DNA of 64,000 bases from CBDUEF01 sp018063485 (GTDB lineage: Bacteria; Pseudomonadota; Alphaproteobacteria; Rhodobacterales; Rhodobacteraceae): NCBI GenBank assembly GCA_037045435.1, contig JBAOID010000031.1, forward strand, positions 248,001 to 312,000, given 5' to 3'. Below the pieces are notes generated by a model. It saw only the letters and a list, made by a program, of their open reading frames with translations, did no database searches and was not told the DNA's origin. A program made the position numbers and the translations under genes. Below, piece by piece: positions 1 to 10,202 of the stretch (position 1 is its first letter; each line of letters begins with the position of its first letter).

Positions 1-1961
1 TCGCCCACCACATCATAATTCACATCTTTCAGCGAAACCCGCTTTTGCAGCGGCAGCGAAAGATGGGTGGTGATATGCGCCTTGCCCTGACCCAAGGTCA
101 CCGGGCGATCAGCCTTGGACATGAAATGAAACGGTGGCTGATCAAGCAAGGACAGCGCCGCGGTCAGTGAGGAGTTGGTGGTCAGGGTGATCCGCGCCTG
201 TGCGGGTTTGAGCGTAACATCAGGCACCGCAAAGACCGATCCGGCTACGTCAATCTGCCCCCCTTCCGGTGGCGTGACCGTGCCGGAATCCAGCACCATG
301 GTGTAATGCTGGCCCTCAAGCGTCGAATAGCCCGAGCCTGCGATCACGGGTGGCAAGGTGGCCAGAAACCGCACATCGGCCTGATCAAAACCATAGCCAA
401 GATGCAGCCTTGGCTCGGTTTGAGGGGCGATACGAAGGGCCGCGCGCACATCATGCAAAGCACCGTCCAGCACGTTCTTGTCAATCCAGGCTCTGGTGCC
501 GGGCAGCAATGCCTGTGGCCAGAGCGCCATCAACCTGTTCTGGGTGATTTCATTCAGCGACAGATCGACCGATGTGCTCCAGCCTTGGGGTTCGGCGGAT
601 ACCTTTCCACTGGCCAACAACCGCCTTGGCCCTTCGGTCAGGGCGAGTTGACCAATTTCCAGTCGAAACGGATTTAGCCGAAGCCGTGCATCCAATGCGC
701 CGTCCGAGAATTGCAATGGCTCTTGAAACAGACCTTCTGGATCAAACATGGCTTGTGAAATATGGATCTGACCTAAAAAGGCCGCTGGAAGATCCGAGGC
801 GAGCGCGCCTTTCATCGGCGTGCCATCTTCGCGCATCAGATAGGTCTGGCCCGTAGCCGCCAGCCGCATCGACGGGCTGTCAACGCTGAGATCGGTCAGA
901 TTGACCCGCCCCTGCGCCGGATCGTAATTCAGCGAGATCGCGGCGCGGTCAAAGGCAATCGGGCGGGTTTGGGCGTTGGGTTTCAGGGCCCCTGCCCCGA
1001 TGTCAAGCTGCGCCTCCATCGAGGAAATGCCGCGCGCATCAAGTGTCGTGGACAATTGGCCGGAAATCGGCGCATCCAGCACCCCAAGCCAGGCCAAGGG
1101 TGCCGCCTGCGCCGCCAGATCCTGTGCCGCGACCCCCGAAATTGTGGCAGTCACGCGCGCACGGTCCGCGCCCTTTTCGGTGATCACCTGCACAACAGCA
1201 TGGGCTGAGGTCACTCCGCCACCGACAAGCGACATCGAAACTTCGGCGGCCAGTAAATCGGCACGATTGTCAAGCCGCAGCCGACCATCCCCCATTTCCC
1301 ACACCCGGCCAGTGCGTTGATCGGTCAGCGTCAGAGTCAGGGCCTCGGCCTCGAAACTGCCGAGGCTGGCAGTGATCGGAAGTGAAAAGGCGGCGTCGGC
1401 GGCGTCGAACAACTCGGCAAAGCTGTTGATCTGGGGGGCCAGGGCTCCATCGCCAAACGAGAAATCAAAATTTCCCTCGGTATCGCGCACGGCTTTGAGT
1501 TGCGCGCCGATGATGCGCAGGCTGCTAGGCCGGATATGCCCTCGCAACAACGCCTTTGGGTCGAGCGTGACACGCAAATCCGGCAAGGTCAGCAAGGCCC
1601 CGCCGCCCGATTTGAGCATCCTGAGATCATCAAGCCGGATGAGCGGCACCCAATCCGCATCGACCTGGATATCAACCCCGCCCAAAGACACCGCCGTGCC
1701 GGGCAAGCTGCGGTTGATGCGTTGTTCAAGTTCGGCCACCGCCCAGACCGGCAGGGTGATGGCTTTGCCCGAAAGTCCGAAAGCGGCAAAGGCAAGCATG
1801 AACGCCAGCAACACCAGAAACAGCCGCGAACCAAGGCCGCTGCGTTGGCGGCGGCGTTTCAAGGCTGTGGCGGAAAGGTTGGCGGCCTTGGCCGGCGAGT
1901 GGTCTGCGGCTTCGGCAGCGGCGCAGTCCGGTCCGCTTTCTGTGTCTACCGCCGGGATCAT
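1..1961 (-). CDS. AsmA/YhdP-like envelope protein, DUF3971 type (C-terminus beyond window)
   Basis: Large membrane-anchored protein of the AsmA-like superfamily; relatives span the periplasm and are linked to lipid transport and outer-membrane homeostasis. I read the minus-strand frame from the ATG at 1961 to the window edge: it is open for all 653 codons seen and the C-terminus is missing. The N-terminus has a basic stretch (RRRQR) and then one hydrophobic segment at about residues 46-65. The remainder is beta-rich, repetitive and low in Cys, as in YhdP/TamB-like proteins. It is divergent from bcp, so both promoters must lie in 1962-2072. The family call is by general resemblance, not by a domain search. 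Confidence 0.72.
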   Translation of the reverse strand, partial: MIPAVDTESGPDCAAAEAADHSPAKAANLSATALKRRRQRSGLGSRLFLVLLAFMLAFAAFGLSGKAITLPVWAVAELEQRINRSLPGTAVSLGGVDIQVDADWVPLIRLDDLRMLKSGGGALLTLPDLRVTLDPKALLRGHIRPSSLRIIGAQLKAVRDTEGNFDFSFGDGALAPQINSFAELFDAADAAFSLPITASLGSFEAEALTLTLTDQRTGRVWEMGDGRLRLDNRADLLAAEVSMSLVGGGVTSAHAVVQVITEKGADRARVTATISGVAAQDLAAQAAPLAWLGVLDAPISGQLSTTLDARGISSMEAQLDIGAGALKPNAQTRPIAFDRAAISLNYDPAQGRVNLTDLSVDSPSMRLAATGQTYLMREDGTPMKGALASDLPAAFLGQIHISQAMFDPEGLFQEPLQFSDGALDARLRLNPFRLEIGQLALTEGPRRLLASGKVSAEPQGWSTSVDLSLNEITQNRLMALWPQALLPGTRAWIDKNVLDGALHDVRAALRIAPQTEPRLHLGYGFDQADVRFLATLPPVIAGSGYSTLEGQHYTMVLDSGTVTPPEGGQIDVAGSVFAVPDVTLKPAQARITLTTNSSLTAALSLLDQPPFHFMSKADRPVTLGQGKAHITTHLSLPLQKRVSLKDVNYDVVG

Positions 1962-2072
1962 TTCAAAGCCTTTGACCGTCTGTGTGCCGTGTTACACTTG
2001 GGGTTGCCTTTATCTTTGCGGATTGGCAACTAGATCGCAAAGGGTTGATACTGCAATGGCGAGGAGTTGCCC

Positions 2073-2535
2073 ATGATTACCCAAGGCGAAACGGCCCCCG
2101 ATTTCACCCTGCCGCGGGATGGTGGTGGCAACCTCACCCTGTCGGCGCTGCGTCCTGGCAAGGTGGTGCTGTATTTCTATCCCAAGGATGACACCCCCGG
2201 CTGCACGCTTGAGGCGCAGGATTTCACCGCGCGGGCGGCCGATTTTGCCACCACTGGGGCGAAGGTGATCGGGATATCCAGAGGATTCGATCAAGTCCCA
2301 TGACAGGTTTTGCAAAAAGCATGGGCTTGGGATCACTTTGGTGTCGGATGAGGCGGGCCATACCTGTGAAGATTACGGGGTTTGGCTGGAGAAAAGCATG
2401 TATGGCAAAACCTATATGGGGATCGAGCGCACCACGGTTCTGATTGATGGCACGGGCAAGGTGGCGCGGGTCTGGAACAAGGTTTCGGTCAAGGGCCACG
2501 CCGATGAGGTGCTGGCAGCGGCGCGCGCGCTGTGA
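2073..2535 (+). pseudogene. bcp: Thioredoxin-dependent peroxiredoxin (Bcp/PrxQ), frameshifted
   Basis: Bcp/PrxQ reduces hydrogen and organic peroxides with a peroxidatic Cys. The first part (from 2073) holds the motif YPKDDTPGCTLEAQDF with that Cys. The second part (frame of 2338-2535) continues with VSDEAGHTCEDYGVW and the family C-terminus. The frame changes near 2277-2284: removing one G restores a continuous VIGISKDSIKSHDRFCKKHG-type junction and a protein of about 153 aa, normal for the family. ATG 2073 is preferred over TTG 2067 because an AGGAG box lies just upstream of it. The next gene starts at 2533, overlapping this stop. Either a real mutation or, more likely, a one-base sequence error. 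Confidence 0.85.
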
Positions 2536-3354
2536 AAAGCCTTGCGGAAATGGCGGTCGAGGTGTTGACCACGGCTGACGGGCGGGCAAAGGCTTCTTTG
2601 GGCCGCCAGCATGCCGCCGCGTGGTTTGCCGCCCGCGAGGCCGGGGTGCCAATCAGCGATCGGGCGCGCAGCACCACCTGCACGCCCCGCCCGTCCGGCC
2701 AAGCCTGACTTGCTAAATCCGCGCGATGTGCCGCGCCGCAGGCCCAACACCGGGCCGGGGCGGATCGCGCTGTTACATGCGGTGGCACATATCGAGTTGA
2801 ACGCGGTTGATCTGCATTGGGATATCATTGCGCGCTTTACCGACACCGTTTTTCCGCTGGGGTTCTATGACGACTGGGTAAAGGCGGCGGATGACGAAGC
2901 CAAACATTTCAACCTGATGTGCGATTGTCTTGAGGCTTTGGGCAGCCATTACGGCGCTTTGTCGGCCCATGCCGGGATGTGGCGCGCAGCCGAAGATACG
3001 GCGTTTGACCTGATGGGGCGGCTGGCCGTTGTGCCGATGGTGCTGGAAGCGCGGGGGTTGGACGTGACCCCCGGCATGATCGAGTTGTTTTCCAAAGCCG
3101 GGGACTCGCAGGCCGTTGCGGCCCTGCAAGTGATCTACGGCGAAGAGGTCGCGCATGTGGCCTATGGGTCGAAATGGTTCAACTGGCTGTGTGGGCGGGA
3201 TGGCCACGATCCAAAGGAAGAGTTCCATCGTCTGGTTCGACGTTATTTTCATGGCGCATTGAAACCGCCCTTCAATGAAGAAAAACGCGCCGATGCCGGG
3301 TTGCCACCCGATTTCTATTGGCCCTTGGTGGATCGCGACCCCGCCGGGCGATAG
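2533..3354 (+). pseudogene. DUF455 family ferritin-like protein, frameshifted
   Basis: DUF455 proteins are ferritin-like four-helix proteins of unknown reaction. From the GTG at 2533, which overlaps the bcp stop by 3 bases, the frame encodes about 41 residues of a normal DUF455 N-terminus (VKSLAEMAVEVLTTADGRAK). It then shifts near 2654 and continues in the frame that ends at 3354. Dropping one base there joins the two halves, giving about 273 aa, the family's usual size. The core contains the helix motif AHIELNAVDLHWD, the EAKHF segment and EEVAHVAYG, which carry candidate metal-binding Glu/His residues. The start and overlap suggest translational coupling to bcp. A sequencing error is the simplest explanation. 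Confidence 0.8.
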
Positions 3355-3538
3355 TCATGGCACGACATATTTCGGCGGTTTTTTGCCGATACCGGCGATT
3401 TCTTACCGATCACCACGCGCCTCAAGGTCAAAAATCTTGCGGCGGGGTCTGGGGCAGACTAACCAAATGCACATCACGCTGGTCGCCCCATCAGGGTTTT
3501 GCCGGTTGTTCCAATCTTATGAACGGAAATCACCCTCA

Positions 3539-4876
3539 GTGCTGACACGCCTAGCCTATCGGATAAACACCACGCTCGAGGGCTATTTCCCCGAGCAACG
3601 GCTGTTCCTGAAATCCGATGCCGACACCCGGTTCATCCGACTGCGACCAATGACGCAGGCCATTGCGGTGGCGGTTGGAGCGATTGCCTTGTCCTGGACG
3701 GTGTTGGCGACATCGATCCTGTTGCTGGATTCGATCTCGGCGGGGTCTTCGCGGGATCAGGTGCAACAGCAACAGGCGCTGTATGAACAGCGGCTGAATG
3801 GCCTTTCCGCTGACCGCGATCTGCGTGAAGCAGAAGCGGTTTCGGCACAAGAGCGCTTCAATCTGGCGTTGGATCAAGTGTCCCAGATGCAAGCGCGGCT
3901 GCTGGCCTCGGAAGACCGGCGGCGCGAACTGGAGACCGGAATCGACGTGATCCAGAATACGCTGCGCCGCACGATCAAGGAGCGCGATGAAGCGCGCACC
4001 GAGGCGACACGGGTGGCAGTGGCCCTGAATGAGCAGGGCGGCACCCAAACTGACGCCGGGCATGCTCAAGATACCGCTGAAACGTTGGAAATTCTGACCT
4101 CGGCGTTGGATGAGACTGCCGAACAGCGTGATCAAATGGAAGTGACGGCAGAGAAAGCTGCCGCATTGGTGGACCAGATTGCCGATGACAAGCGCCGGCT
4201 GGAAGCACGCAACGACGTTATCTTTGCCCAGCTTGAAGAGGCGCTGACGGTTTCTGTCCAGCCGTTGCAGAAAATGTTCCGTGATGCGGGTCTGTCGCCG
4301 GATGATCTGATTTCATCGGTGCGCAAAGGCTATTCCGGCCAAGGCGGGCCCTTGATGCCGATCGCGCTTTCCACCAAAGGCGAGGCACCAACCCCGGAAG
4401 AATTGCGCGCGAATGCAATTCTCAAGGAACTGGACACGATGAACCTTTACCGGATTGCCGTGGAAAAGACCCCCTTCATGATGCCTGTCCGTACCGCAAT
4501 CCGCTATACTTCCGGCTTTGGCGGTCGCGACGACCCGTTTGGACGTGGTGTGCGACGTCATGAGGGCCAGGACATGGCCGGGGATTATGGTGCGCCGATC
4601 TATGCAACAGCGGATGGGGTAATCACCTATGCCGGTTGGGAAAACGGCTATGGTCGCCTGATCAAGATCCAGCATGAGTTCGGGATCGAGACCCGCTACG
4701 GCCACTTGTCGCAGATCAGGGTGAATGTTGGACAAAGGGTATCGCGCGGGGATAAGATCGGTGATATGGGCAACTCGGGCCGGTCAACCGGCACTCATCT
4801 CCACTATGAAATCCGCCTCAGCGGAACTGCAATCAATCCGATGACCTTCATAAAGGCAGCGCAAAATGTTTTCTAA
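3539..4876 (+). CDS. M23 family metallopeptidase (cell-wall endopeptidase, LytM type)
   Basis: Membrane-anchored peptidoglycan endopeptidase or LytM-type factor. Reading from the GTG at 3539 (LTRLAYRINTTLE, the usual start of homologues) gives 445 aa. A transmembrane segment lies at about residues 40-62 and a long coiled coil at about 70-210. The C-terminal peptidase domain has the zinc motif RRHEGQDMAG (HxxxD; the His sits in RRHEGQD) and HLHYEI. The ATG at 3467 is also in frame but the preceding residues do not look conserved. It overlaps the bactofilin gene by 11 bases. M23-bactofilin pairs are a known arrangement in which the bactofilin scaffold positions the hydrolase. Confidence 0.88.
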   Translation: MLTRLAYRINTTLEGYFPEQRLFLKSDADTRFIRLRPMTQAIAVAVGAIALSWTVLATSILLLDSISAGSSRDQVQQQQALYEQRLNGLSADRDLREAEAVSAQERFNLALDQVSQMQARLLASEDRRRELETGIDVIQNTLRRTIKERDEARTEATRVAVALNEQGGTQTDAGHAQDTAETLEILTSALDETAEQRDQMEVTAEKAAALVDQIADDKRRLEARNDVIFAQLEEALTVSVQPLQKMFRDAGLSPDDLISSVRKGYSGQGGPLMPIALSTKGEAPTPEELRANAILKELDTMNLYRIAVEKTPFMMPVRTAIRYTSGFGGRDDPFGRGVRRHEGQDMAGDYGAPIYATADGVITYAGWENGYGRLIKIQHEFGIETRYGHLSQIRVNVGQRVSRGDKIGDMGNSGRSTGTHLHYEIRLSGTAINPMTFIKAAQNVF

Positions 4877-5381
4877 AAGCCGCATCAACGAAACCGGCGC
4901 CAAACCCGGCGACGCAGATAAACCCAAATCAGCGGAGACCGCAGTGACGAAACCCTCGATGGATTTCACGCCTTCGGCCCCCAAGGGCAAAGTGGCCGCT
5001 TCGGTGCTTTCCGCCGATCTGACCGTTGTGGGCAATCTGCGCACCACGGGTGATATTCAGGTTGAGGGCACGGTTGAGGGCGACATTCGTGCGCATCTGT
5101 TGACCGTAGGCGAAACCGCCACCATTCGCGGCGAAATCGTTGCCGATGATATTGTGGTCAATGGCCGGGTGATTGGCCGGGTACGCGGCTTGAAAGTGCG
5201 CCTGACCTCGACCGCCAAAGTCGAAGGTGACATCATCCACAAGACCATCGCAATCGAGAGCGGTGCGCATTTCGAGGGCTCGGTGCAGCGTCAGGATGAT
5301 CCGCTGTCCAATGGCCGCCCCCCGGTGGCCCCTCCGGCTGGCCGGATCGCGACTCCCGCTCCGATGGTTGAAGAAAACTGA
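4866..5381 (+). CDS. Bactofilin (polymer-forming cytoskeletal protein)
   Basis: Bactofilins form nucleotide-independent filaments that scaffold cell-wall enzymes. The 171-aa protein has a disordered N-terminus (1-45), then a beta-helical core of short repeats (about 47-140, for example GDIQVEGTVEGDI and GRVIGRVRG), and a Pro-rich tail. The core length fits the family. The gene begins inside the end of the M23 peptidase gene (11-base overlap), implying coupled translation and a shared job in local wall remodelling. A strong intrinsic terminator follows 20 bases after the stop. Confidence 0.93.
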   Translation: MFSKSRINETGAKPGDADKPKSAETAVTKPSMDFTPSAPKGKVAASVLSADLTVVGNLRTTGDIQVEGTVEGDIRAHLLTVGETATIRGEIVADDIVVNGRVIGRVRGLKVRLTSTAKVEGDIIHKTIAIESGAHFEGSVQRQDDPLSNGRPPVAPPAGRIATPAPMVEEN

Positions 5382-5401
5382 TCTTTTTCAGGGCTGATGC
5401 C

Positions 5402-5430
5402 AAAGGCGCAGTATCAACTGCGCCTTTTTC
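5402..5430 (+). terminator. Intrinsic terminator after bactofilin
   Basis: A 10-base arm (AAAGGCGCAG), a 6-base loop and the matching arm run into a T tract. It lies between the convergent bactofilin and DUF2189 genes. It may work in both directions because the opposite strand also ends the stem in T residues. Confidence 0.85.
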
Positions 5431-5435
5431 TTGCG

Positions 5436-6215
5436 CTATCCGGTCTGATCGAAGCTGATCACCGCGCGGTAGAGATGCCAGCTGGCATGGCCAAGCACCG
5501 GAAGCGCCACGAACAGGCCCAAAAAAAATGGCAGCATGGACAGGAACAGCACCAAGCCGATAAAGGCCCCCCAGCCAAGCATGTGCATAGGGTTCTGGCG
5601 CACCAGGCTGAATGAGGTGATCATCGCCGTAGCAAAATCAACCTCGCGCTCCAAAAGCATCGGCAGGCTGACCACGGTTATCGAATAGAGCAAAGTCGCA
5701 AAGCCGGCACCGATCAGGGTGCCAACCAGCAGCAGCAACATGCCGTGCGACGTGGTGAAAATCGTGAGGGATGACGAAACATTCGTCATCGGGGCATTGC
5801 CCAGAAACAGCGCAAAGAGCATATGCGCCAAAAAGTTCCAGAATAGAAAGAACACCACGATAACCGCGGCAATTGCCGGAATCTGGCGATCCTTCTGGCG
5901 AAAGATCACGCCAAAGACAGCACTGGGCGTCAGCGGCGCATCCACCATCAACCGTCGTGAAATTTCATAAAAGCCACAGGCAATGAAGGGGCCAAGGATG
6001 GGAAATCCGGTGGCGGCGGGCAGCGTCCACCAGATCTGCCCGCGTGTAGATACCGCCCAAAGAATCAGCCAGCCACCCAACACGAAGACCAGAGAAAAAA
6101 TGAACCCGAAAAGCGGAGCCGCACGAAAATCCCGCCACCCCAAAGCCAGCGCCGACATCAGGTCGATGAGTTCGACCTGCATGACTTCGGGCCTGTCTGC
6201 AGTTTTTTCTGACAT
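5436..6215 (-). CDS. DUF2189 domain-containing integral membrane protein
   Basis: A membrane protein of 259 aa with about six hydrophobic segments, at roughly residues 37-57, 63-85, 112-138, 158-182, 212-235 and 236-252 (loops VSTRGQ, SRRLMVDAPL and LVRQNP). The pattern matches the DUF2189 family, common in alphaproteobacteria and of unknown function. GTG 6218 and ATG 6215 are adjacent possible starts; the ATG has a G-rich ribosome-binding site (AGGGGGA) at a suitable distance. It is probably monocistronic, ending against the bactofilin terminator. Confidence 0.82.
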   Translation of the reverse strand: MSEKTADRPEVMQVELIDLMSALALGWRDFRAAPLFGFIFSLVFVLGGWLILWAVSTRGQIWWTLPAATGFPILGPFIACGFYEISRRLMVDAPLTPSAVFGVIFRQKDRQIPAIAAVIVVFFLFWNFLAHMLFALFLGNAPMTNVSSSLTIFTTSHGMLLLLVGTLIGAGFATLLYSITVVSLPMLLEREVDFATAMITSFSLVRQNPMHMLGWGAFIGLVLFLSMLPFFLGLFVALPVLGHASWHLYRAVISFDQTG

Positions 6216-6321
6216 CACGGTCCCCCTGTTTGGTAAAGCCTAACCGTGGATATCCAATTGAAAAGATGTATTATCAGCTAACATGAGAATTCATCGTCCT
6301 GTACTGGGCGATGGCACCGGA

Positions 6322-7449
6322 TCATGCGTCGGCATTGGCTTCGGCACGGGATTTGCCAGCCACATCCATTGCCAGGGTTGCCGCCATGAAGCGGTCGATA
6401 TCGCCGTCCAGCACGCCTGCGGTGTCCGAAGTTTCTTCCCCGGTGCGCAGATCCTTGACCATCTGATAGGGTTGCAGAACATAGGATCTGATCTGATTGC
6501 CCCAACCGGCATCGCCTTTGGATTCGTGCTGGGCATTGACGGCGGCGTTGCGGCGGTCAAGTTCCAACTGATAAAGCCGCGCGCGCAGGGCGATCATGCA
6601 GGCGTCGCGATTCTGGTGCTGCGATTTCATCGAACTGGTGACCACGATGTTCGTCGGCAAATGGGTGATCCGCACCGCCGAATCGGTGGTGTTGACATGC
6701 TGACCACCGGCACCGGAGGAGCGGTAAGTGTCGATGCGGATGTCGCGGTCGGGGATGTCGATTTCGATGTTGTCATCCACCACCGGATAGACCCAGACCG
6801 AGCTGAATGATGTGTGGCGACGGGCGGCGGAATCGTAGGGGCTGATGCGCACCAAGCGGTGCACGCCGCTTTCCGATTTCAACCAGCCATAGGCGTTCTT
6901 GCCGGAAATCTTGTAGGACACCGAGCGGATGCCTGCCTCATCGCCCGCTGTTTCCGATTGCTGCTCAACCTTGTAGCCCTTTTTTTCGGCCCAACGCACA
7001 TACATCCGCGCCAGCATCGAAGCCCAATCACAGCTTTCGGTGCCACCGGCACCTGCGTTGATCTCAAGAAAGGTGTCGTTGCCATCGGCCTCGCCGTCCA
7101 GCAGCGCCTCAAGTTCCTTGGCACCTGCCAGGGTGACCAGAGCCTTCAGCGACTCTTCGGCATCGCTGATGATTTCGCCATCCTCTTCTGCCTCCCCCAA
7201 TTCGATAAGCTCGATATTATCCTTGAGGCCAGAGGCAATCATCTTGTAGGTCGAGACCGCATCCAACAGCGCCTGCCGCTCTCGCATCAGCTTTTGCGCC
7301 TTGGCGGGGTCGTTCCACAGGTCCGGCGCTTCGATCATCGCGTCGAATTCTTCGAGGCGATGCGGTGCGGTTTCCCAATCCATCCGCTGTGCCAGCAGTT
7401 TCAGCGATTTGGTTATGGCATCGACGTTGTTTTGCGTTTCGGTGCGCAT
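6322..7449 (-). CDS. prfB: Peptide chain release factor 2
   Basis: RF2 terminates translation at UGA and UAA. The 375-aa protein contains the GGQ loop (SSGAGGQHVNTTDSAVR, near residue 250), which acts at the peptidyl-transferase centre. The codon-recognition tripeptide appears as SPY (RISPYDSAARR) instead of E. coli SPF, a substitution I associate with alphaproteobacterial RF2. The start is ATG 7449 (MRTETQNN); an ORF extension to 7494 is not conserved-looking. The whole protein is in one frame, so there is no programmed +1 frameshift as in E. coli prfB. It is the third gene of the run amiC-mrcA-prfB, 75 bases after mrcA. Confidence 0.95.
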   Translation of the reverse strand: MRTETQNNVDAITKSLKLLAQRMDWETAPHRLEEFDAMIEAPDLWNDPAKAQKLMRERQALLDAVSTYKMIASGLKDNIELIELGEAEEDGEIISDAEESLKALVTLAGAKELEALLDGEADGNDTFLEINAGAGGTESCDWASMLARMYVRWAEKKGYKVEQQSETAGDEAGIRSVSYKISGKNAYGWLKSESGVHRLVRISPYDSAARRHTSFSSVWVYPVVDDNIEIDIPDRDIRIDTYRSSGAGGQHVNTTDSAVRITHLPTNIVVTSSMKSQHQNRDACMIALRARLYQLELDRRNAAVNAQHESKGDAGWGNQIRSYVLQPYQMVKDLRTGEETSDTAGVLDGDIDRFMAATLAMDVAGKSRAEANADA

Positions 7450-7524
7450 GGCGGAACTTTCGAATTTGAATGGTGGCGCGTGATAGCGCGGCAAAGGATC
7501 AGCGGCAAGTCAGGCGTTCGCAGG

Positions 7525-10095
7525 TCAATACAGCCCGCCTGAACTCAGAGTCCCGAAATCGGCTTTTTTCGGCACGGCTTTGACCGAGCCGTCAGAGGTT
7601 GTCACCGTATCGACCTGATTTGTTCCATCGGATTCGCCATAGGCAAACAACGGCAGGTTAGACCCCATGGCAAAGCCACCATCGACCATGGCGTCCAGAC
7701 CGTAAACCACATCCTGACCTTCGCGGAAATATTCAGCGATCACATTGTCGCCGGTGGCCCCTTCAGGCAGTTTGGCACCGGTGAAACGGTCAATATTCTG
7801 GAAATAGCCGCCCGGAGGCAGTTTGAACTTGGTGCCACCATAGGTTTTGATCGCCTCTTTCATGAACTCCTGAAAGATCGGAACACATAAGGTGCCGCCA
7901 AAGGCCCCCGGCCCCAAGGTGCGCGGTTGATCAAAGCCCATATAGCAGCCAGCAACGATGTTGGAGGTATAGCCAATGAACCACACGTCCTTGGCGTCAT
8001 TGGTGGTGCCGGTTTTGCCCGCCACCGGAACCGGGAGTTTCACGCCTGTGCCAGAGCCGCGTTTGATCACGCCTTCCATCATCGAGGTAAGCTGATAGGC
8101 CGTGATCGCATCCATCACGCGTTCGCGGTTCGAGGTGATCTTGACGCCTTCACCACCCGGAAGGGTGGGATCAGAGCAATCGGTGCAATCGCGCTGATCG
8201 TGGCGATAGACGGTCTTGCCGTAGCGATCCTGCACGCGGTCAACCAGTGTTGGCTCTACCCGCTCGCCGCCATTGGCAAACATCGCATAGGCGGCGACCA
8301 TTTTGTAAAGCGTGGTTTCCTGCGCGCCCAAGGCATTGGCCAGAAATGGTTTCATCGGATTGTAGACGCCGAATTTCTCGGCATAGGTGGCGACCAGATC
8401 CATTCCGATTTCCTGCGCGATCCGCACCGTCATCAAGTTGCGCGACTGTTCGATCCCGGTGCGCATTGGTGTCGGGCCGTAGAATTTGTTCGAAGCATTC
8501 TTTGGCGTCCAAAGCCCTTGCGGGGTTTCCACTTCGATCGGGGCGTCGACAATGATCGTGGCGGGGGTAAAGCCGGAATCGAGGGCTGCGGCGTAGACGA
8601 AGGGTTTGAAGGACGATCCGGGCTGGCGCTGTGCCTGAGTGGCGCGGTTATAGACCGAGGCCTGATAGGAAAATCCCCCCTGCATGGCGATAACACGGCC
8701 GGTGTTGACGTCCATCGCCATGAAACCGCCCTGCACTTCGGGCACCTGACGCAAAGACCAGCGCAGGAAACTGCCGTCGTTGTCATCGGTGATCGCACGC
8801 ACCATCACGACATCACCCACCGAGACCAGATCAGCAGGCACTTTGGCCTTTTTGCCGAGTTTTCCATCGGCGAGTTTCTTGCGCGCCCAAGTCACATCTT
8901 CGGCGGGCAAAGCGGTGTCACCCTCGGTCACACCTTCAATGCCAAGACGCGCCGTGGTTTCGCCAAGTTCCAGCACCACGGCAGCTTTCCAGCCTTCGAC
9001 ATCGCGCGGAAGATCGCGGACATTGGACAGCGCCGCGCGCCAATCGGCCTCTGAGCCCAGGGACTCGATCGGAAGGGTTTGACCTGTGCCACGCCAAACA
9101 CCTTGATTGCGGTCATATTTCTCCAGCCCCCTGCGCAAGGCGCGCGCAGCCATGGCCTGCAAATCGGGATCTGCTGTGGCGCGGATCGACAGGCCCCCAC
9201 CGAAAAACTCTGCCTCACCAAAGGTGCCCGACAGTTGGCGGCGGATCTCGTCAGTAAAATAATCGCGCGGAGGCAGGCTCTCGCGGAAGGCGGGGTAGTC
9301 GCCCGCCTGAACGGTTTTCAGCGGCAAGTCCTTTTCGGATTTGTAGACCGCTTCTTCGATAAGGCCGTTTTGCCACATCTCGCGCAGCACATAATTGCGA
9401 CGCGCGACGGCATTATCATATTCCTCGACCGGACGCAGGCCCTTGCCCGGCGACTTTGGCAAAGCGGCCAGATAGGCGGCTTCGCCCACGTTCAACTGAT
9501 CCAGGGTCTTGTTGAAATAGGTCTGGGCTGCTGCGGTGACGCCAAAGCTGCGATAGCCCAGATCAATCTGATTCATGTAGATTTCAAGTATGCGGTCCTT
9601 GGAAATCGTACTTTCCAACCGCGTTGCAAGGATGATCTCCTTGATCTTGCGTTCAACGCCTTTTGCGCCCTTGCGGGTGCCATCCAGCAGCATGTTCTTG
9701 GCAACCTGCTGGGTGATCGTCGAAGCGCCGCGCACATCTTCGCCCCGACTGGCCAAAGCGTCACGGAATGCCCCCATCATGCCCGTCACATCATAGCCTT
9801 TATGCGTGTAGAAGTGCTTGTCCTCTGCCGAAATGAAGGCGTCTTTCACCAGTGCAGGGATCTCGTCTATCGGGGTGAACAGACGGCGTTCCTTGGCAAA
9901 TTCGTCGATGATCTTGCCTTCGCCCGAATAAATCCGGCTGATGGTGGGCGGGGTATAGCGGGCAAGGCTTTCGTGGCTGGGCAAATCACTGGAATACATC
10001 CAGAAAATAGCCCCCACGGTCAGCGCGCCGAACAAAAGCCCCAGCGTGACTGCCGTAAAGATGGCCCCGAAAAAGGACACAATAAATCTGATCAC
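7525..10095 (-). CDS. mrcA: Penicillin-binding protein 1A (bifunctional glycosyltransferase/transpeptidase)
   Basis: A class A PBP that polymerises and crosslinks peptidoglycan in the periplasm. The 856-aa protein has an N-terminal membrane anchor (about 1-33). The GT51 domain includes EDKHFYTHKG (catalytic Glu near 91) and RGASTITQQVAKN. The transpeptidase domain has SSFK (Ser494/Lys497), SRN (551-553) and KTGT (694-697). An inserted region at about 340-450 corresponds to the OB-like PBP1A insert. It lies downstream of amiC and upstream of prfB on the same strand, placing wall synthesis and wall hydrolysis genes together. Confidence 0.96.
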   Translation of the reverse strand: MIRFIVSFFGAIFTAVTLGLLFGALTVGAIFWMYSSDLPSHESLARYTPPTISRIYSGEGKIIDEFAKERRLFTPIDEIPALVKDAFISAEDKHFYTHKGYDVTGMMGAFRDALASRGEDVRGASTITQQVAKNMLLDGTRKGAKGVERKIKEIILATRLESTISKDRILEIYMNQIDLGYRSFGVTAAAQTYFNKTLDQLNVGEAAYLAALPKSPGKGLRPVEEYDNAVARRNYVLREMWQNGLIEEAVYKSEKDLPLKTVQAGDYPAFRESLPPRDYFTDEIRRQLSGTFGEAEFFGGGLSIRATADPDLQAMAARALRRGLEKYDRNQGVWRGTGQTLPIESLGSEADWRAALSNVRDLPRDVEGWKAAVVLELGETTARLGIEGVTEGDTALPAEDVTWARKKLADGKLGKKAKVPADLVSVGDVVMVRAITDDNDGSFLRWSLRQVPEVQGGFMAMDVNTGRVIAMQGGFSYQASVYNRATQAQRQPGSSFKPFVYAAALDSGFTPATIIVDAPIEVETPQGLWTPKNASNKFYGPTPMRTGIEQSRNLMTVRIAQEIGMDLVATYAEKFGVYNPMKPFLANALGAQETTLYKMVAAYAMFANGGERVEPTLVDRVQDRYGKTVYRHDQRDCTDCSDPTLPGGEGVKITSNRERVMDAITAYQLTSMMEGVIKRGSGTGVKLPVPVAGKTGTTNDAKDVWFIGYTSNIVAGCYMGFDQPRTLGPGAFGGTLCVPIFQEFMKEAIKTYGGTKFKLPPGGYFQNIDRFTGAKLPEGATGDNVIAEYFREGQDVVYGLDAMVDGGFAMGSNLPLFAYGESDGTNQVDTVTTSDGSVKAVPKKADFGTLSSGGLY

Positions 10096-10202
10096 GCCGC
10101 CAACCCCTGCCCGAACTGGCGCCCTTATATACGCAAGCGCAGTGGAAGGTCAAAACTCCATAGCGTGAATGGGCTGAACTGGGCGGTGCGGCGCTTTTGG
10201 GT

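Noticed and set aside
6322..7449. Programmed +1 frameshift in prfB
   Set aside because: The RF2 frame is continuous from the ATG; no in-frame UGA with a slippery CUU site is present.
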